64,000 nucleotides of DNA, taken from assembly GCA_008921705.1 (NCBI GenBank), contig VFFE01007854.1, forward strand, positions 2,162,113 to 2,226,112, read 5' to 3'. Position 1 is the first letter of the stretch, and each line of letters starts with the position of its first letter. The DNA is from Burhinus oedicnemus (taxonomy: Eukaryota > Chordata > Aves > Charadriiformes > Burhinidae). Both the position numbers and the translations under genes were made by a program. The notes beneath the pieces are model-generated. The model searched no databases. It had not been told where the DNA came from and saw only the letters and a list, made by a program, of their open reading frames with translations. Shown here piece by piece: positions 1 to 32,200 of this stretch.

Positions 1-2650
1 GTTAAGTGGGACCTGTTCCTCACAGATCCATCTGGAAGATGCAAATCCTCTAAATGTTCTATTTCAAATTCAACAATAACAGTTTATTAATCTTCTCTCA
101 CTATGAATCCACATTGGAAATTCCATCAGTTTGAGACAGCTAAACTATCTCTCCCACTGTTTTTAGCAATTAAAAAAGGGGGTTTGAAAGGGAAGCTTTT
201 AGCATTTAAACATCACCGTAATATCTTACTAGTAAGATCAGGTCCATTAGAACATTGCATGAGACTCTCCAATAATTGTATTAAAATGTTTTTCACCAAG
301 AAGTCTATTAAACAAAAAAATAGAGTAACATATTCATTAAAAAAAAGGTAGATACTGAAAGATAATAAATTGGGAGCCAAGTTTAAAAGGGAAACATTGG
401 GAGAAAAGGGTTGTTTGAATAAAGAAATGCTGGAAAGCCATGTCACATTTCCAGTACTCCAGCTTCTACCTTTGTCCCCCCACGTGTTGTTAGTAGGGTA
501 ATCAATTACAATTGGGAAAAAAATCCCAAAATAAAATATCCAGCTACATCTGTAACTTTTAACAACATGGTCACTTACCAAAATCATTACAGTACTCAAA
601 CTCTTACTGATTTAGGAATGAAGAATTCTGTTTTAAAGACATATCTGACATTTGCTTGTATAAAAACAAAATAGAGAAGATGGGACAAAAAGCAAAGGGA
701 TGGAGCATAATCAGGTACATTGTGATTTCGACCACAAGGCAGTATTATCTGCTTCCCCCGCCCACGAACACTAGTGACCAAAAAAAACCCCAACAATCTA
801 TTTATAACAGATTTCTCTCCTGTATCACAGAATACATGTTACAATACTCCTCACTACCTGCTGCGTATATAGCTCCTTATCTCGCAAACCCTTCCGCTCG
901 CCGTGCCAGCTCATTTACGTCTACCAACCACTGATGGCAGCAGGCAGGCAGTGTGGTTGCTGCCTCCAAGCTATACACACACCAATTCACCGGTCAGCAC
1001 GCAAGTGTCAGCTAACAGCACAGACAAAACAGAACTGTCCACTGAGCGTATGCTATAGCCCTTCCCTCAGCAGGAACGTTAATTTAGACCTTGTTACTTT
1101 TCCTCAGCTGCCAGTTATCACAAGATCTGTAGAAAGTTTATACCTTCAGAACATCTGCCTAATTTGACTGAAACTGGCGGAAAGGTTCAAAAGTTGTGGG
1201 AAGCAGAGAAAAACGGAAATAGGCAGGTTTGCCTGGGTCTCTTTTCCATAGGAAATAAGGCTGAAGATACACAGTTTGGTCCAGATTAAGGGAAAAGTAA
1301 GGAAACACTAAGAGAAACTTAATCATTAAGAGAACTTCTATTTAATACCTAATGTTTATGTGAATGTACCGATGAAAAGGTAAGATAATGACATGAACTT
1401 CATAAGCCAATAGATAGGAAGAACCTGCACTCACAGCTGAAAACTAGAAAGGACAGAGAAGACAAATACAAGACAAGCATTCCAGGTGCTTTTGGACTCT
1501 TGGCAGTCCATTTCTGTTGTGACATTTAGATGCTTTAACACTCTATCTTCTTAGTTTCATCATTTACAGACACAATTTTCCCAGAGGAAATTATTTCTCG
1601 TATTTTTTTCATTATTTGACCTACTTTAACTCATTCTTACCTAAGAAACGTTTTACTGTACCTGAATTTCTACTTAGTTCTTTTCACACCAATCTCTGCA
1701 TTTCAAAAACTGATGGGATTGGATTCATGACTCCCTAGGCTCAGAAACTTAAGAAATATGTCTTAAAATACACAGGCAACATTTAAGAAAAAGGATCTAT
1801 GTGCTTACTCTCAAGGAAACCAAAGATTCATAAAAGGTATTCAGTATTGCTAACCTAGTCACCATTCAAAATAAAAAGATGAACATCAAGACCTTGGCCT
1901 GATATGCTTAAATCATCTCCAATCAATAAAAACAGCCTAGTGTCACAGACCACAGTACCACGAACCAGAAGCTCAATCCTTGCAAACACAAGCATGGGGG
2001 GAAGAAATACAGCTTTATTAAACTAAGAATATTGAGATTTTTCACATTCTTTTTTAAATTGAACACATAAACATTCCTTTATCCAGCTACTGTTACAAAA
2101 GTGGTAAGGGAGATAAAGAATGCAGGTAAGATGTCCAAATTCTGACCAGCTGAAAAACCTCAAAGAGCAACAAACTTCTTCATCATTAGAAATCACACCA
2201 CTAGAAAATTAAAAGTTTCAAGAACCGAAATGCAATTAAGGTTTCTTTTAAAGTAAGGGAAGGAACATAAGAAAAATACCATGGTCAATCAGAAGAAAAT
2301 AAACTTAGCCACAAGTTTTGAAAGATGAGACACAGAGCAAGACAGGAAATTACAGTGCAGAGAAAGAAGCCCCCCCTCCACACTGGCAGGGAAGGCAGGC
2401 CTGCCTAACCAGCCGGGCAGTTTTACTTTCGATTCCATAGGTCTCGGAGAAAGTGTTTTGCTGTCAGATCTGCAGGAACACGCTTTTCACTGGGAAAAAG
2501 AACCCTAACAGACGAGTCACTAAATATATGGGGAGCAAACGAATTCTTCGCTAACAACCCTCCTCGCTTCCTCCTGGACGCCCCTACCCACGTCAATCCA
2601 CGCAGGCAGCCTCTCCAACAACCCAGCCACCTTCTCGGGCTCTGCCTTCC
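1..2650. other. non-coding stretch, probably intron or 5' flank of UPF2
   Basis: I see no recognisable exon on either strand. The longest open frames are short, AT-rich and carry no known motif. By synteny with human 10p14 this should be intron 1 of UPF2, a minus-strand gene whose first exon is non-coding in human. The lysine- and glutamate-rich UPF2 N-terminal exon is not visible here, so if UPF2 is present its coding part lies left of the window. Confidence 0.5.
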
Positions 2651-3650
2651 CCGCTCGCACCGCAAGCCTGAGAAAAACAGCCACCTGCCCCGCTCCCTGC
2701 CACCGCCTCCCCGTGCCCTGCAGGCACCCTTACCCCCCCCAGCCTTTCCTTCTCCTCACCCTCACGGCCCCCTCTGCCTCGGGACGCCTCAGCCCCGAGG
2801 AAACCTCTCCCCGCGCCGCCTCACGGTCCCCCGCCTCCGACAGGCCCCCGCGCCCTCCCACCTCCTGCCCCCGGGCCCTCTTCCCCACACACCGCGGCGC
2901 CGCCCCACCCTCCGGGCCGCTCTCCCCAAACGGCTGGTGTCCCCGCCACCCACTCCGCCTCAAGCCCACTACCTCCGTCCGGTGCGGACATCGGCCCGGC
3001 CTCCCGGGGACCGTCCCAACTCCTCCGCCCGCTGCGGCCCCCTCCCCGGCGCGCGAGGCCCCCTCGCTCTTCTCCCCTCACGACGCCCGCCGCTCTCCCT
3101 ACGGGGGCGCCCGCCGCGCTGCCTGACCGACAGCACCGCCCCGAGCGAGCCCGCAACGCCCGTCTGGCGACACCCAAGCACGATACAAAGGGCGGTGCCG
3201 CCTAGCCGCCCCGCCGCCGCGGCTCCGGCTGGCTCGGCGAGCGGCGCTTCCCGACGAGCGGGAGTCAGGCAGCGCGCAGGGCAGCCCCGGGCGGGGTCCT
3301 GACGGCGGGCGACGGGCTGCCCTGCTCGGGTTACCGGGAGGCTGCGGAGGCGGAAGTGGCGGAGGGGAGAGGGTGGGGGTTTTGTGGCGGCGTCCTTCAC
3401 AGCGGCGAAGGGGGAATGGGCCCTGAATGGCGCTTCCTTGGTGGTCCTAGTGCACGGTTCGCCTTGTTGCCCCGCGTGACGTCACTGCCGTGACGTATCT
3501 TTGGCCGCGAGGCGTCACGGCGCGTCACACTAGGCATGTCAAGGGTGGTGTTTCTGAGGGGGCCGCGCAGTGGCTGTACCGCACGGGCGGGCATTGCGCG
3601 CGGTACTGCCTGATGTGTGCGGCTTGTCGCTATGATAAAATACTAGGAAT
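2650..3650 (-). promoter_or_regulatory. UPF2: CpG island, probable UPF2 promoter and non-coding first exon
   Basis: GC content and CpG density rise sharply here against AT-rich flanks on both sides, which is the signature of a vertebrate CpG-island promoter. No ATG-initiated exon of a known protein lies inside. The next gene to the right, DHTKD1, has its own CpG island 5 kb away, so this island must serve another gene. In human, UPF2 (a nonsense-mediated decay factor) sits head-to-head with DHTKD1, so leftward UPF2 transcription is the best reading. A minus-strand GTAAGG near 2728-2733 could be the exon 1 donor, but this is not established. The gene assignment is inference; the island itself is seen. 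Confidence 0.6.
3476..3527. promoter_or_regulatory. cluster of four CRE/ATF-like sites
   Basis: A palindromic full CRE, GTGACGTCAC, lies at 3476-3485. It is followed by TGACGTA at 3491-3497 and two inverted half sites (CGTCA) at 3513-3517 and 3523-3527. Four sites within 52 bp at the right edge of the CpG island suggest CREB/ATF-family binding. A further full TGACGTCA lies at 3861-3868, outside the island. Binding is inferred from motif matches only. Confidence 0.5.
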
Positions 3651-6600
3651 GCCGGGGGCATAATACCAAGTTATGATGTCATCTGATGACTTCATGGATG
3701 TTGCCTGTTGTGTTTTTTAGTCTAAATCCAGTATCTCCATTTCGGCCTCCTGTCCTCTCCAGTGTTCTTGTCTGGACATCTGAAGGCATTTTACAATGGT
3801 AAATTTAGTTGCACAAAACTTCCCTATTTACTCAAAACGCTCATGATCCATGTCTGGGCATGACGTCAGCTCTTTGGGCAACCCTAAAGTCGCCCAAGCT
3901 GGAAAATGCTGGTGCAACCCTGAATTTCAGAGTGAATCTGGTCTTTATTTTACATTTAGAATCCTGATTCTTAAGCAGCGAGGTTTCTGACAGAAGCTTT
4001 TTCTTAGGTGTGGCAGAGTGTTTACACCCCTCTAGACTTAGAACCAGCACACACAAGTATTTGGCCACGACAGCAGGCGCAGGCCGGGATGTGCATAATA
4101 AGATTATTCAGCTGTTAAAGCCACCTTTTATTCGGAAGCAAGAGTCAGCCCAAATACAAGACTGTTTACTGATGCAGAGTTTTAGGTGTACTCTGCCAAC
4201 TGGTACAGGACTAGAAGGGGTTTTTTCCCAGGAAAGAGCTCTCCTCTCTTGATTTTTAACTTCATTGCTCATTTTGCAGATACATCTCTTTCTGGAAAAG
4301 TTGGAAAGAATGAAGTCATTCTTGTTACTTACACAGATCATTCAAGTGTCCCTGCTACACAAGGATTTCATTTACTTGCCAAAGTAGCTTGAGTTACCAG
4401 GTTGATTAAACTGATTCAGTAGAGTGGAGAAGATTCATGTGCTAAACAGAGAAGAAAAAGGGGTTAAATGGGGAGGGTAACTCCATATTAGTGTTGGCAC
4501 TTTATTTTCCAAAGCCACCAATCCTGTAGCCTGTCAGTGGATGCCTCTGAATTACTCGTTTTTGGGTCTGGTTTGAAAAGGCAGAGTCAGCGCTACATTA
4601 GACTTAAGTATCCATTTCAGTGGCATTATGTCAAGAAACGTTGGCTTATTTTCTTTTGAAGCATGATATTGTTGCCTTCTCTAACATGAATAAAATGCAT
4701 TATCGCTACAATTTTGAAAGGAAACAAAAACTCCTTCTGTGTTTATACCACATTCCCACACAGCTATGACTCTGTTGGAACTGTCTTTTGTAAACACCGT
4801 GCAAGTAAATCTTGTTTTACCTTTCTCTGACAGCTCAGAAAGCTTTTTCTTATAAAGTACCTGTTTCATTTGTGTACATACTGATTAAGTTTTCCTACTA
4901 ATTTACCAAAAAGAAAACCAGGTAGATCTCATTTCCCGAGTCTCAGATACAAAGCGTGCCTTTCGGGTTTTTTTAATTCCTGAAGCTCTTCTTCCCAACT
5001 TTTTCAATATGTTTCCTCAATTACTGGCACCAAACATGCACACAGTATTCAGACAGGAATCACAGTTGTGCCAAATACTGGCCTAATGTGGAATCTGTAG
5101 GTGTACTCAGTATTTCCTTGTAGCCAAATCAAGAAAAAGATCTTTTTTGCCAAGTGAGCTGATATTCACGTAACTTTTTTAGACCCATCTGTTTTATTCC
5201 CATGGTTTTTGGAGATTATAGTCACCGTTTCCTAGAAAGGAGCAACATTTTAGTGCACGTACTCTTTCAAGGTGTACAAATTTGTGTCTCATGCTGTTAA
5301 AATAAATCACGTTTGCTTATGTCCAATCCATCTCGACACCAAGATAACCCTTCTTCACCACATACCTCCAGCTGACAAACTTTGCCAGGACTTTGTGGGC
5401 GGTTTTCTTGAGTTGATATAACTACTAAAGTGGCAAGGACTATAGTCCTTTAGAAATACTCCCAGCTGCTGATGATTTTCTATTTAAAATATTGCAAGAT
5501 CTGCTAGGTAGTCAGCTGCATACTCTTTAGTATATACAACCTTGATTTTGAAGCATTTCTGGTTTTCTTAGCCAGAACATCAGGTAGTACTGAATCAGCC
5601 TCGCGCAGGAACCTTCTCTACAACAGGCTCTCTGCACCAGAAGAGTCAGGCCAGGAGAATTCCCTGGCAGATCCAGAGCGTGTGCCCTTAGCAGCAGTGT
5701 TTCTGCTGGCACAGGTACCACTTTCTCACATTTAGACATGAACCAAAGTCAACAAAACCATTTATTGACCTAGATACAGTTACACAAGGCTTTTGCCACG
5801 TGTCATCATGTCCTATGCAAGATGATTATACTGGCAAAAATCTGCAAAGTACTTCAAATCTTTATTAACTGAATTCTGAATCACAGAAAAAATCCAACGA
5901 GTTGACTTGATGAGATATATATTCCATAAACCCATGCTTAGACTTGATTACAGTGGTAAGGGACCCCATATATACAAATATTCCATTACTTCTCTGAGAT
6001 CCACATGGTGTGACTGAACCTTCTCATTTTGTCCTTTTTAACTTTGGAAGATTTTTAGTGTTCAAACCTGTTGCTCCTATCAGTGTTAACTGGGGAATAT
6101 TCAACTAAGTCTCTATCTGCTTTAAAGCAGAACCACATTGATATCTGCTATTTGACTGATATTTGCTTAAGAACTGTGGAAAAGTATTTCATCATCATGC
6201 GATCAGCCTGCAACATTTGTCTTTTTCCCTAAGCACAGAATAGAAATATTTATATCAGCCTTTTCTGCCTCTTTACTGTCAACCCCACAAAATCATGTCA
6301 TGTTGCAACATTACTTTCAAGGTTCCTTTGTTCTAATATACATTGAAAAAATCAATATTCAAAGGCAGGTTTCTACTATGCTTTACTCTCTTGGCCTCAT
6401 GTCAACTGTCCTTCTATATCCTTTTGCCTTCTTTGCAGCTTTAAAGGCCATTCACTTTTATTTTTCTCCCAAATTGGCTGTTTTAAATCTGCATAAAACC
6501 AACTATACAGGCCTCAAGGAACACAAGTGGCCCCTCTCCAAGAACTATGAATCTCATAAAATCCCTGGCCAACTGTGGTGTCATAACTGACTCTGTTGCA

Positions 6601-6783
6601 AAATCCAGTTCCACCTGTTCCAAAAGAACATAACCACAGTTTGATTTGAAGGAAAAAATTCTCTTTGATTTCCCCGTTGTGAAGGCAATCTACAAAGTAG
6701 ATTCGTGGGCACAACCAAGCCTGTGAAGAGGTAACTTGCTGGTACCCGTCCTGCCTCCCAGGCCCGTATTTACACAAAGTTTA
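3651..6783. other. intergenic, no feature seen
   Basis: This AT-rich stretch between the putative UPF2 promoter and the first CR1 contains only short open frames in mixed registers with no recognisable protein. One isolated CRE (TGACGTCA) is at 3861-3868. No RNA gene or recent repeat was recognised. Confidence 0.5.
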
Positions 6784-6956
6784 CAGAATCACAGAATGGT
6801 TGAGGTTGGAAGGGACGTCTGGAGGTCATCTGGTCCACCCCTCCCTGCTCAACCAGGGCTACCTAGAGTCAGTTGTCCAGATGGCTTTTGAGTATCTCCC
6901 AAGGATGGAGACTCCACAACCTCCCTGGATATCCTATCCAAGCACTTGGTTACCCT

Positions 6957-7477
6957 TGTGATAAGCTCCATATGGTTTGTTCATCAAACCTAAATTGGTT
7001 CATAAGAATGTAACTGCTTAATAGGATGTGATAAGATAACCAACATTTTGCTGTATGAACAGGATGCGCAAGCAAGGCTAAGTCGCAAGGTCAAGTTGTA
7101 AATTATAAAAGGTATGCAAGCAAGGCTAAACCGCAAGGCCAGGTTATAAATAGTAAAAAGACTTGAAGGAGGGGAAGGAGGGGGGGCTCATGAAGACGAG
7201 GAGTTCGTGACGTGAGGAAGAAGAGGAGCCTTCATCCCCAAGACCCCACAACAAGTCGCGCAGACGCAGAGTACACCACTAAAAAAATGCCTGTACCGGA
7301 AGACGAAGGATATAAAACCAGTGACTTTCGGGAATTGGGTGCGCGCCGTCGGTGGAGTGGGACTCCCGGGCCGCCCAGCGCTGTTTTGCTTGCTGCCGCT
7401 TGCTAAATAAATAAATAAATACTTCAAATTTTAAATTGGCTCTGTCTCTCCTCAATTTGTGAGATCAACTTATAACA
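6957..7477 (+). mobile_element. solo LTR of an endogenous retrovirus, nested in CR1
   Basis: A 521-bp insertion splits the CR1. It begins TGTGATAAG and ends CTTATAACA, so the termini are TG...CA and form an imperfect 9-bp inverted repeat. It is bounded by the same 5 bp, ACCCT, at 6952-6956 and 7478-7482, a target-site duplication. LTR signals fit plus orientation: a TATAAAA box at 7311-7317 and overlapping AATAAA signals at 7406-7419, with a T/C-rich U5-like end. No internal viral genes are present, so it is a solo LTR left by LTR-LTR recombination. A 5-bp duplication fits several ERV classes; ERVL-like is a guess. Confidence 0.85.
7068..7160 (+). repeat. two-copy 48-bp tandem duplication inside the LTR
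   Basis: The block starting at 7068 (GCAAGCAAGGCTAAGTCGCA...) recurs, diverged, from 7116 with a period of 48 bp. It lies in the U3-like part of the solo LTR, upstream of the TATA box, where direct repeats often act as enhancers. That role is inferred. Confidence 0.7.
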
Positions 7478-8997
7478 ACCCTCACAGTAAAAAGATGTTT
7501 CCTGATGTTCAGACGGAGCCTCCAGTGTTTCAGTTTGTGCCCATTGGCTCTGGTCCTGTCACTGGGCACCACTGAAAAGAGCCTGGCTGCATCTTCTTTG
7601 CACCCTCCTTTCAGTTTTTACACACATTGATAAGAACCCCCTGAGCATTCTCTTCTCCAGACTGAACAGTCCCAGCCCGCAGCCCTTCCTCATATGTGAG
7701 GTGCTTCAGTCCCTTCATCATCTTTGTAGTTCTTCATTGGATTCTCTCCAATACATCCACGTCTGTCTTGTACTGAGGAGCCCAGAACTGGACAGGTGTG
7801 GCCTCACCAGTGCTGAGTAGAGGGGACCTGCTAGCAATACTTTATCTAATGCAGCCCAGGATACCATTGGCCTTCTTTGCAGCAAGGGCACATTGCTGGC
7901 TCACGTTCAACTTGGTGTCCACCAGGACCCCAAGGTTCTCTTCTGCCAAGCTCCTTTCCAGCTGGGTGTCCCCCAGCATGTACTGGTGCATGGGGGTGTT
8001 CCTCCTCAGGTGTAGGATTTTGCACGTCGCCTTGTTGAACTCCATGAGATTCCTGTCAGCCCATTTCTCCAGCCTGTTGGGGACCCTCTGTATGGCAGCA
8101 TGACCCTTTCATGTATCTGCCACTCCTCCCAGTTTGTTTCATCTGCAAACTTCCTGAGGGTACACTTTGCCCCATCATCACAATCATTAATGCAGATGTT
8201 AAACGGGACTGGACCCACTACAGACCCTTGGGGTACACCGCTAGTTACTGGCCTTCAACTAGACTTTGTGCCACCGATCGGCAGCCCCTGGATTTGGCCA
8301 TTTAACCTGTTTTCAACCCACCTGTGTCTGCTCGCCCAGCCCATGCATCAACAGCTTCTCTATGAGGATTGTATTGGAGACAGTGTCAAAGGCCCGAGAA
8401 GTGCAGGGAGACCATGCCCACCGCTCTCCCCTCATCTACCCGGCCAGTCACTTCGTTCTAGAAGTCCATCAAGTTGGTCAAGAATGGTGAAGCCATCACT
8501 ACTCCTCATGACTTTCCTGTCCTTCATGTGTTTGGAAATGGTTCGCAGGCACCTGGAAACTTTGGATAAAGCTTTTGAATTTTGTTAAAACTTTGTTTCT
8601 CTGTAACTCCTGGCTTTTTTTGGCAGGTTTTCCAGAGGTGATGAAGTTGCTATGTCTTTTCCCAGTCTAACCACAACGCAGCGTACCATATACAGAAGAT
8701 TAAGCTTTGCTACGTTTCAGGAGAGACCATTTAGTAGGGAATTTAGACAGCCTTTTAATAGGAGATACCAGGATACTGGAATATACTGCTGAAGTCGCTT
8801 GAAAGGATCAGAGAGGTTCTCTGGACATTCAGATTTAAAGGCCACACACACGGCCGACCATTCGGACAGACTCCCCCGCAGGCCCCGCTCCGGCCGAGGC
8901 CACCTCACCCCTCCGCCCACGGGGCGGGAGGCGGCGGACCCACCCCCCGCGCGGGGGCGGTGGCGGCGGCGGGGCCGGCGGTTGGCGGGCGGCGGCC

Positions 8998-28839
<19,842 letters not shown>

Positions 28840-29226
28840 GCTTTCAACGGGTAAACTACTCCTGCTCTCAGTCATATCTGGTGCCTCCTCCTATGAAGAA
28901 CAACAAAAGGCAGACCCTTAAGACTTAGTTCTCCAACATGGGGAAAAAAGAATGGAACAAGTTCTGTAATGATGAAGTGTTTTTTTCATGTAGGGGAATA
29001 CCTAAAGATGAGAGGTGATGCCTGTTACTCTAGATACTACTTGTTCTTTTGTAGTATTTTCTACAAAACATCTTTTTAAAGTTTTAAAAAAAAAAAAAAT
29101 CCCGTCTGGGGGCAGGTCAGTGGGGTGGCTATAAAATACCTTTGAATGCGTTGCTTATCTGCACTTGACAGTTCCCTGGGATGGTGCATGTGTGAAAACA
29201 GTTTCCACAGAAGTGCTGTTTGGTTG

Positions 29227-29232
29227 AATAAA
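29227..29232 (+). terminator. DHTKD1: candidate poly(A) signal of DHTKD1
   Basis: AATAAA lies 388 bp after the stop codon, making a 3' UTR of about 0.4 kb. Another AATAAA is at about 30229; which is used cannot be told from sequence. Confidence 0.5.
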
Positions 29233-29259
29233 TGCTTCCCCGTGCCTGAGAATGAGCCA

Positions 29260-32200
29260 TGTCTACAGCAGAGTGTTGTGGATTTTCCCATTTATTTTCC
29301 TATGGCCAGAAATGAAATTTGTTGCAGCTGTTGGTGCTCTTCTCAATGCATGAGTTGTTAAAGCAGGATTCCTGGGGGGGGACCTTGCAGGATGGCTCCT
29401 GAAGGCTTCAGGCACCACTATTCCTCTTGCCTGGAGACGCAGTGCTTTCACATCAAGCTTGCAGGGTGAAAGGTGTGCTGCTGGGACCATATCATATTTT
29501 AGAACCATATTTTGCAGAGGCCAAACCAGTTTCTAGAGGCTAGCCTGAAGAATGACACTACCTCCCACCTGAGAAATTCTTCTCAGTGTCCTTCTGGTTT
29601 GTTGTTTTTGGTTTTATTTTTAACCCCAAGATTGTACTGTTAAATTGGTCCATTGGTTTAGTCTTCTGTGTTGACAACGAACGTGTAACTTCTCACTAGT
29701 AAAGTCAAAGGGTAGTGCATTTAAGAAACCATCTCCTTTCCAGTCCCAGGCTGCTGTGCTGTTTCACCAGTTGTGAATGTGGCCTGTTTTCAAGGGCTCA
29801 CTTCTGCTCAGTTTCTTCCTTCAGTGGTCCTTAGTTCCCACACAAAATCTTGCTTATGCTGGAAGAAGGCTGAAGTTGTGACCAAGTAAGAGCAACACAA
29901 AGAGAATCCAAAACTGTGGCAAGTTAACAGAAAAGTGCAAGAAGGCAGGCTGCAAAGACTTTGAGGGACAACTTGCTGAAAGGTGTAATAGTGAGGCCTC
30001 TTTCAAATACACCAGAAGCCGGAAGGGCAAGAGGCGGGAGAATCAGGAGGTTGAAGGGACTTAGCAAAAAAAATCTGCTGTAGCAAAAAACCACCAAACA
30101 TCATGGCTTTTTTTTGGTTTTGTTCTTTTGTTGGGGGAGGCCCTCATCTGGAGGCCTGTTGGGAGCTTCCTGAGCAAAAACTCTTCTTCGTGGTGTAGGT
30201 GTCACAGACTTTGTCTTGAAAAGATATGTTAATAAAACAGGTTATAGAAGAAATCAATGAAAGGAACAGCAGCAAATGACAAAACAGGAACATAATCAGC
30301 CAGGTTTTCTGAAGGAGCTCAAACAGATGCAGGTATTCCAGCCATTTGAACAAGTTCCCAAAATGCACCTTTGTTGCAGCAACAAGACTAGGTAAGCAAG
30401 AGAGGACAGTGATTAAAAGGAGTTCAGCTTTAGCCCTCACAAGCAAGAAGTGACCATGGGTCTTCCCCTTCTTGCAGCTTCTCCTGAGGGCCCTGAGAGG
30501 ACTTCTCCTGAATCCCATTTTTTCCTTCCACCAAGAGCAATTCTTCCCCCCGCAGTATATGGGAGTTCTGCATCCATTTAGAGGACTAGTGTTCAGCTAG
30601 AGCTCCACAAGGGGTCTGTTAGGGCTCCCTGAAGGCTCTGTTACACCACTGCCTTGCCCTTCTGCTTGTGTGACTTTAATGTGTTTGGAAGAAATGCAAA
30701 AAAAGCCTTTGCCCTCCACTGCCAACTGCTGAGACATTTCTGTAGCCACATGCTCTGTACCCCAGCAGTCAGTGTCTGGCTCTTGTCTGGAAAGTCCTGG
30801 CAGTCCCTGAGGGAAGGTTTCAGCACAGCTGTCATCTGGGGACAGGAAGGAAGTCTTTATTGGGAAGCAAAGGATAAATGACCAAAACATTGAGGTTAAG
30901 CAGGAGAATAATGAAGCCAGATGGCAGAGGGAGGTAAAAATCTGCCCAGGCTGCCCCTGGTGTTATGTCCCCCTGCTACCCCACGGCAGCTCGGCCATCG
31001 CTACAGAATTTTTCCCAGCATTTTTAGTTTTCCAGTCTAGTTACCAGTGTGAAGTTGGCCCCTCCTCTCAAAGTTATCTAGGAGAGCACTCTTGAATAAA
31101 CAAAACCCACCACAAGCCAAAGACCTTTTCTAAAAGAAACAAATGGGATTTAAACAAATCCCTCACTTCCAGATAAAAAGTCCTGGTAGCTGAGGAAGGG
31201 CAGATGACAGGCAGGGTGTGCATTTACCTGGGGAAATGGCTCCAAAAATCATCTCTGAAGCATACCTTGGTATTTTACCCTAATTAATGTACACATTCAT
31301 TCATTAGTTCCATATGTCCCAGAAGTAACCTCTGTAGTCTGTTTTACCTGACTTTAGCACATCCATCACAGTGACAAGAAATCATGTTTCTTCCACTTTG
31401 CTCTAGCAAACTTTGTAACTTCTTACGCATTCTGAACAGCTTCATCTAATCAAGACATATTCCAGTTTAAGTTTCTGCTCTGAGATCTCCAAGGATTTCT
31501 TGCTGTGGTCCCCAGGCTGTAGACTCTTCAGGTAGAAATAACCTTTCCTGAGAATAGCTGGATCTCTGCCTTTCCTTTACTTTTTGTTTTAACCATGAAT
31601 ATTATCTAATAACAGCAGCTGCTCTTTCACAGGCTTATGGTTACATTTTGTTTGGATAGAATACTCGGGGTGTATACTTCAGTGTGTTAAACACTTTGCT
31701 GAAACAGGCACTTGTGTCGGGCAGGGTACTTTTTGTACAATTTATCTCCCAATGCACTGTTCACAAAGAACCTCTACATCGATAACTAGAAAAAGGAGGC
31801 CGAAGAGTAACATTGCTTTGGCTGCAGCTGTAGCTAAGAAAGTTGTAGAGCACAATCATCAGCCTTGATTCAAAGCTGCGTAACATTACATAAACACACA
31901 TTTTATCACTATGACAGTACACACAAGGGAAGTACAGACCCAGTATTTTGAGCTTTACGGCGCCCGAGCCGACCTTGTTACGCACCACTCGCACGCAGGC
32001 TGTGCAGGTTTGGTTATCTAACCAAGTAAAGGGCGCTCGAGTGTTCAAAGCCTGTTTTATCCTCCTGGTGGGAAACAGCTATTTCTGTAGTGCTGCTCAG
32101 CTAAATGCCCCCAGCCCAGCGTTGCTGTGCCATGGAGCCCCGCGGGGATGCTGGGGTAGGGAAGGGAGGGCCTCAACACTGCAGATTGCCTGTGGAACAC

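Larger units (their letters stand above)
6784..8545 (-). mobile_element. CR1 LINE, 5'-truncated, minus orientation, split by a solo LTR
   Basis: The left end has the CR1 3' terminus in reverse complement: the short ATTCTGTG-type tail repeats at 6784-6797, then the typical line about an accident of 'ggttggaagggacgtctgg' at about 6805. The element continues rightward through the 3' UTR and into the reverse-transcriptase region. Minus-strand fragments around 7842-8045 and 8006-8218 still read as CR1 RT pieces, for example the [11 protein letters not shown] and [11 protein letters not shown] stretches, but are broken by frameshifts and stops. A 521-bp LTR interrupts it at 6957-7477. The right boundary near 8545 is approximate. 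CR1 is the dominant LINE of birds; this copy is 5'-truncated and dead. Confidence 0.9.

Noticed and set aside
1..2400. Search for the UPF2 first coding exon
   Set aside because: The expected Lys/Glu-rich N-terminal block is not found on the minus strand, so no UPF2 coding sequence is claimed.
2713..3400. Overlapping Pro/Arg/Ala-rich open frames on both strands
   Set aside because: High GC removes stop codons in every frame. The products are low in complexity and match nothing recognisable.
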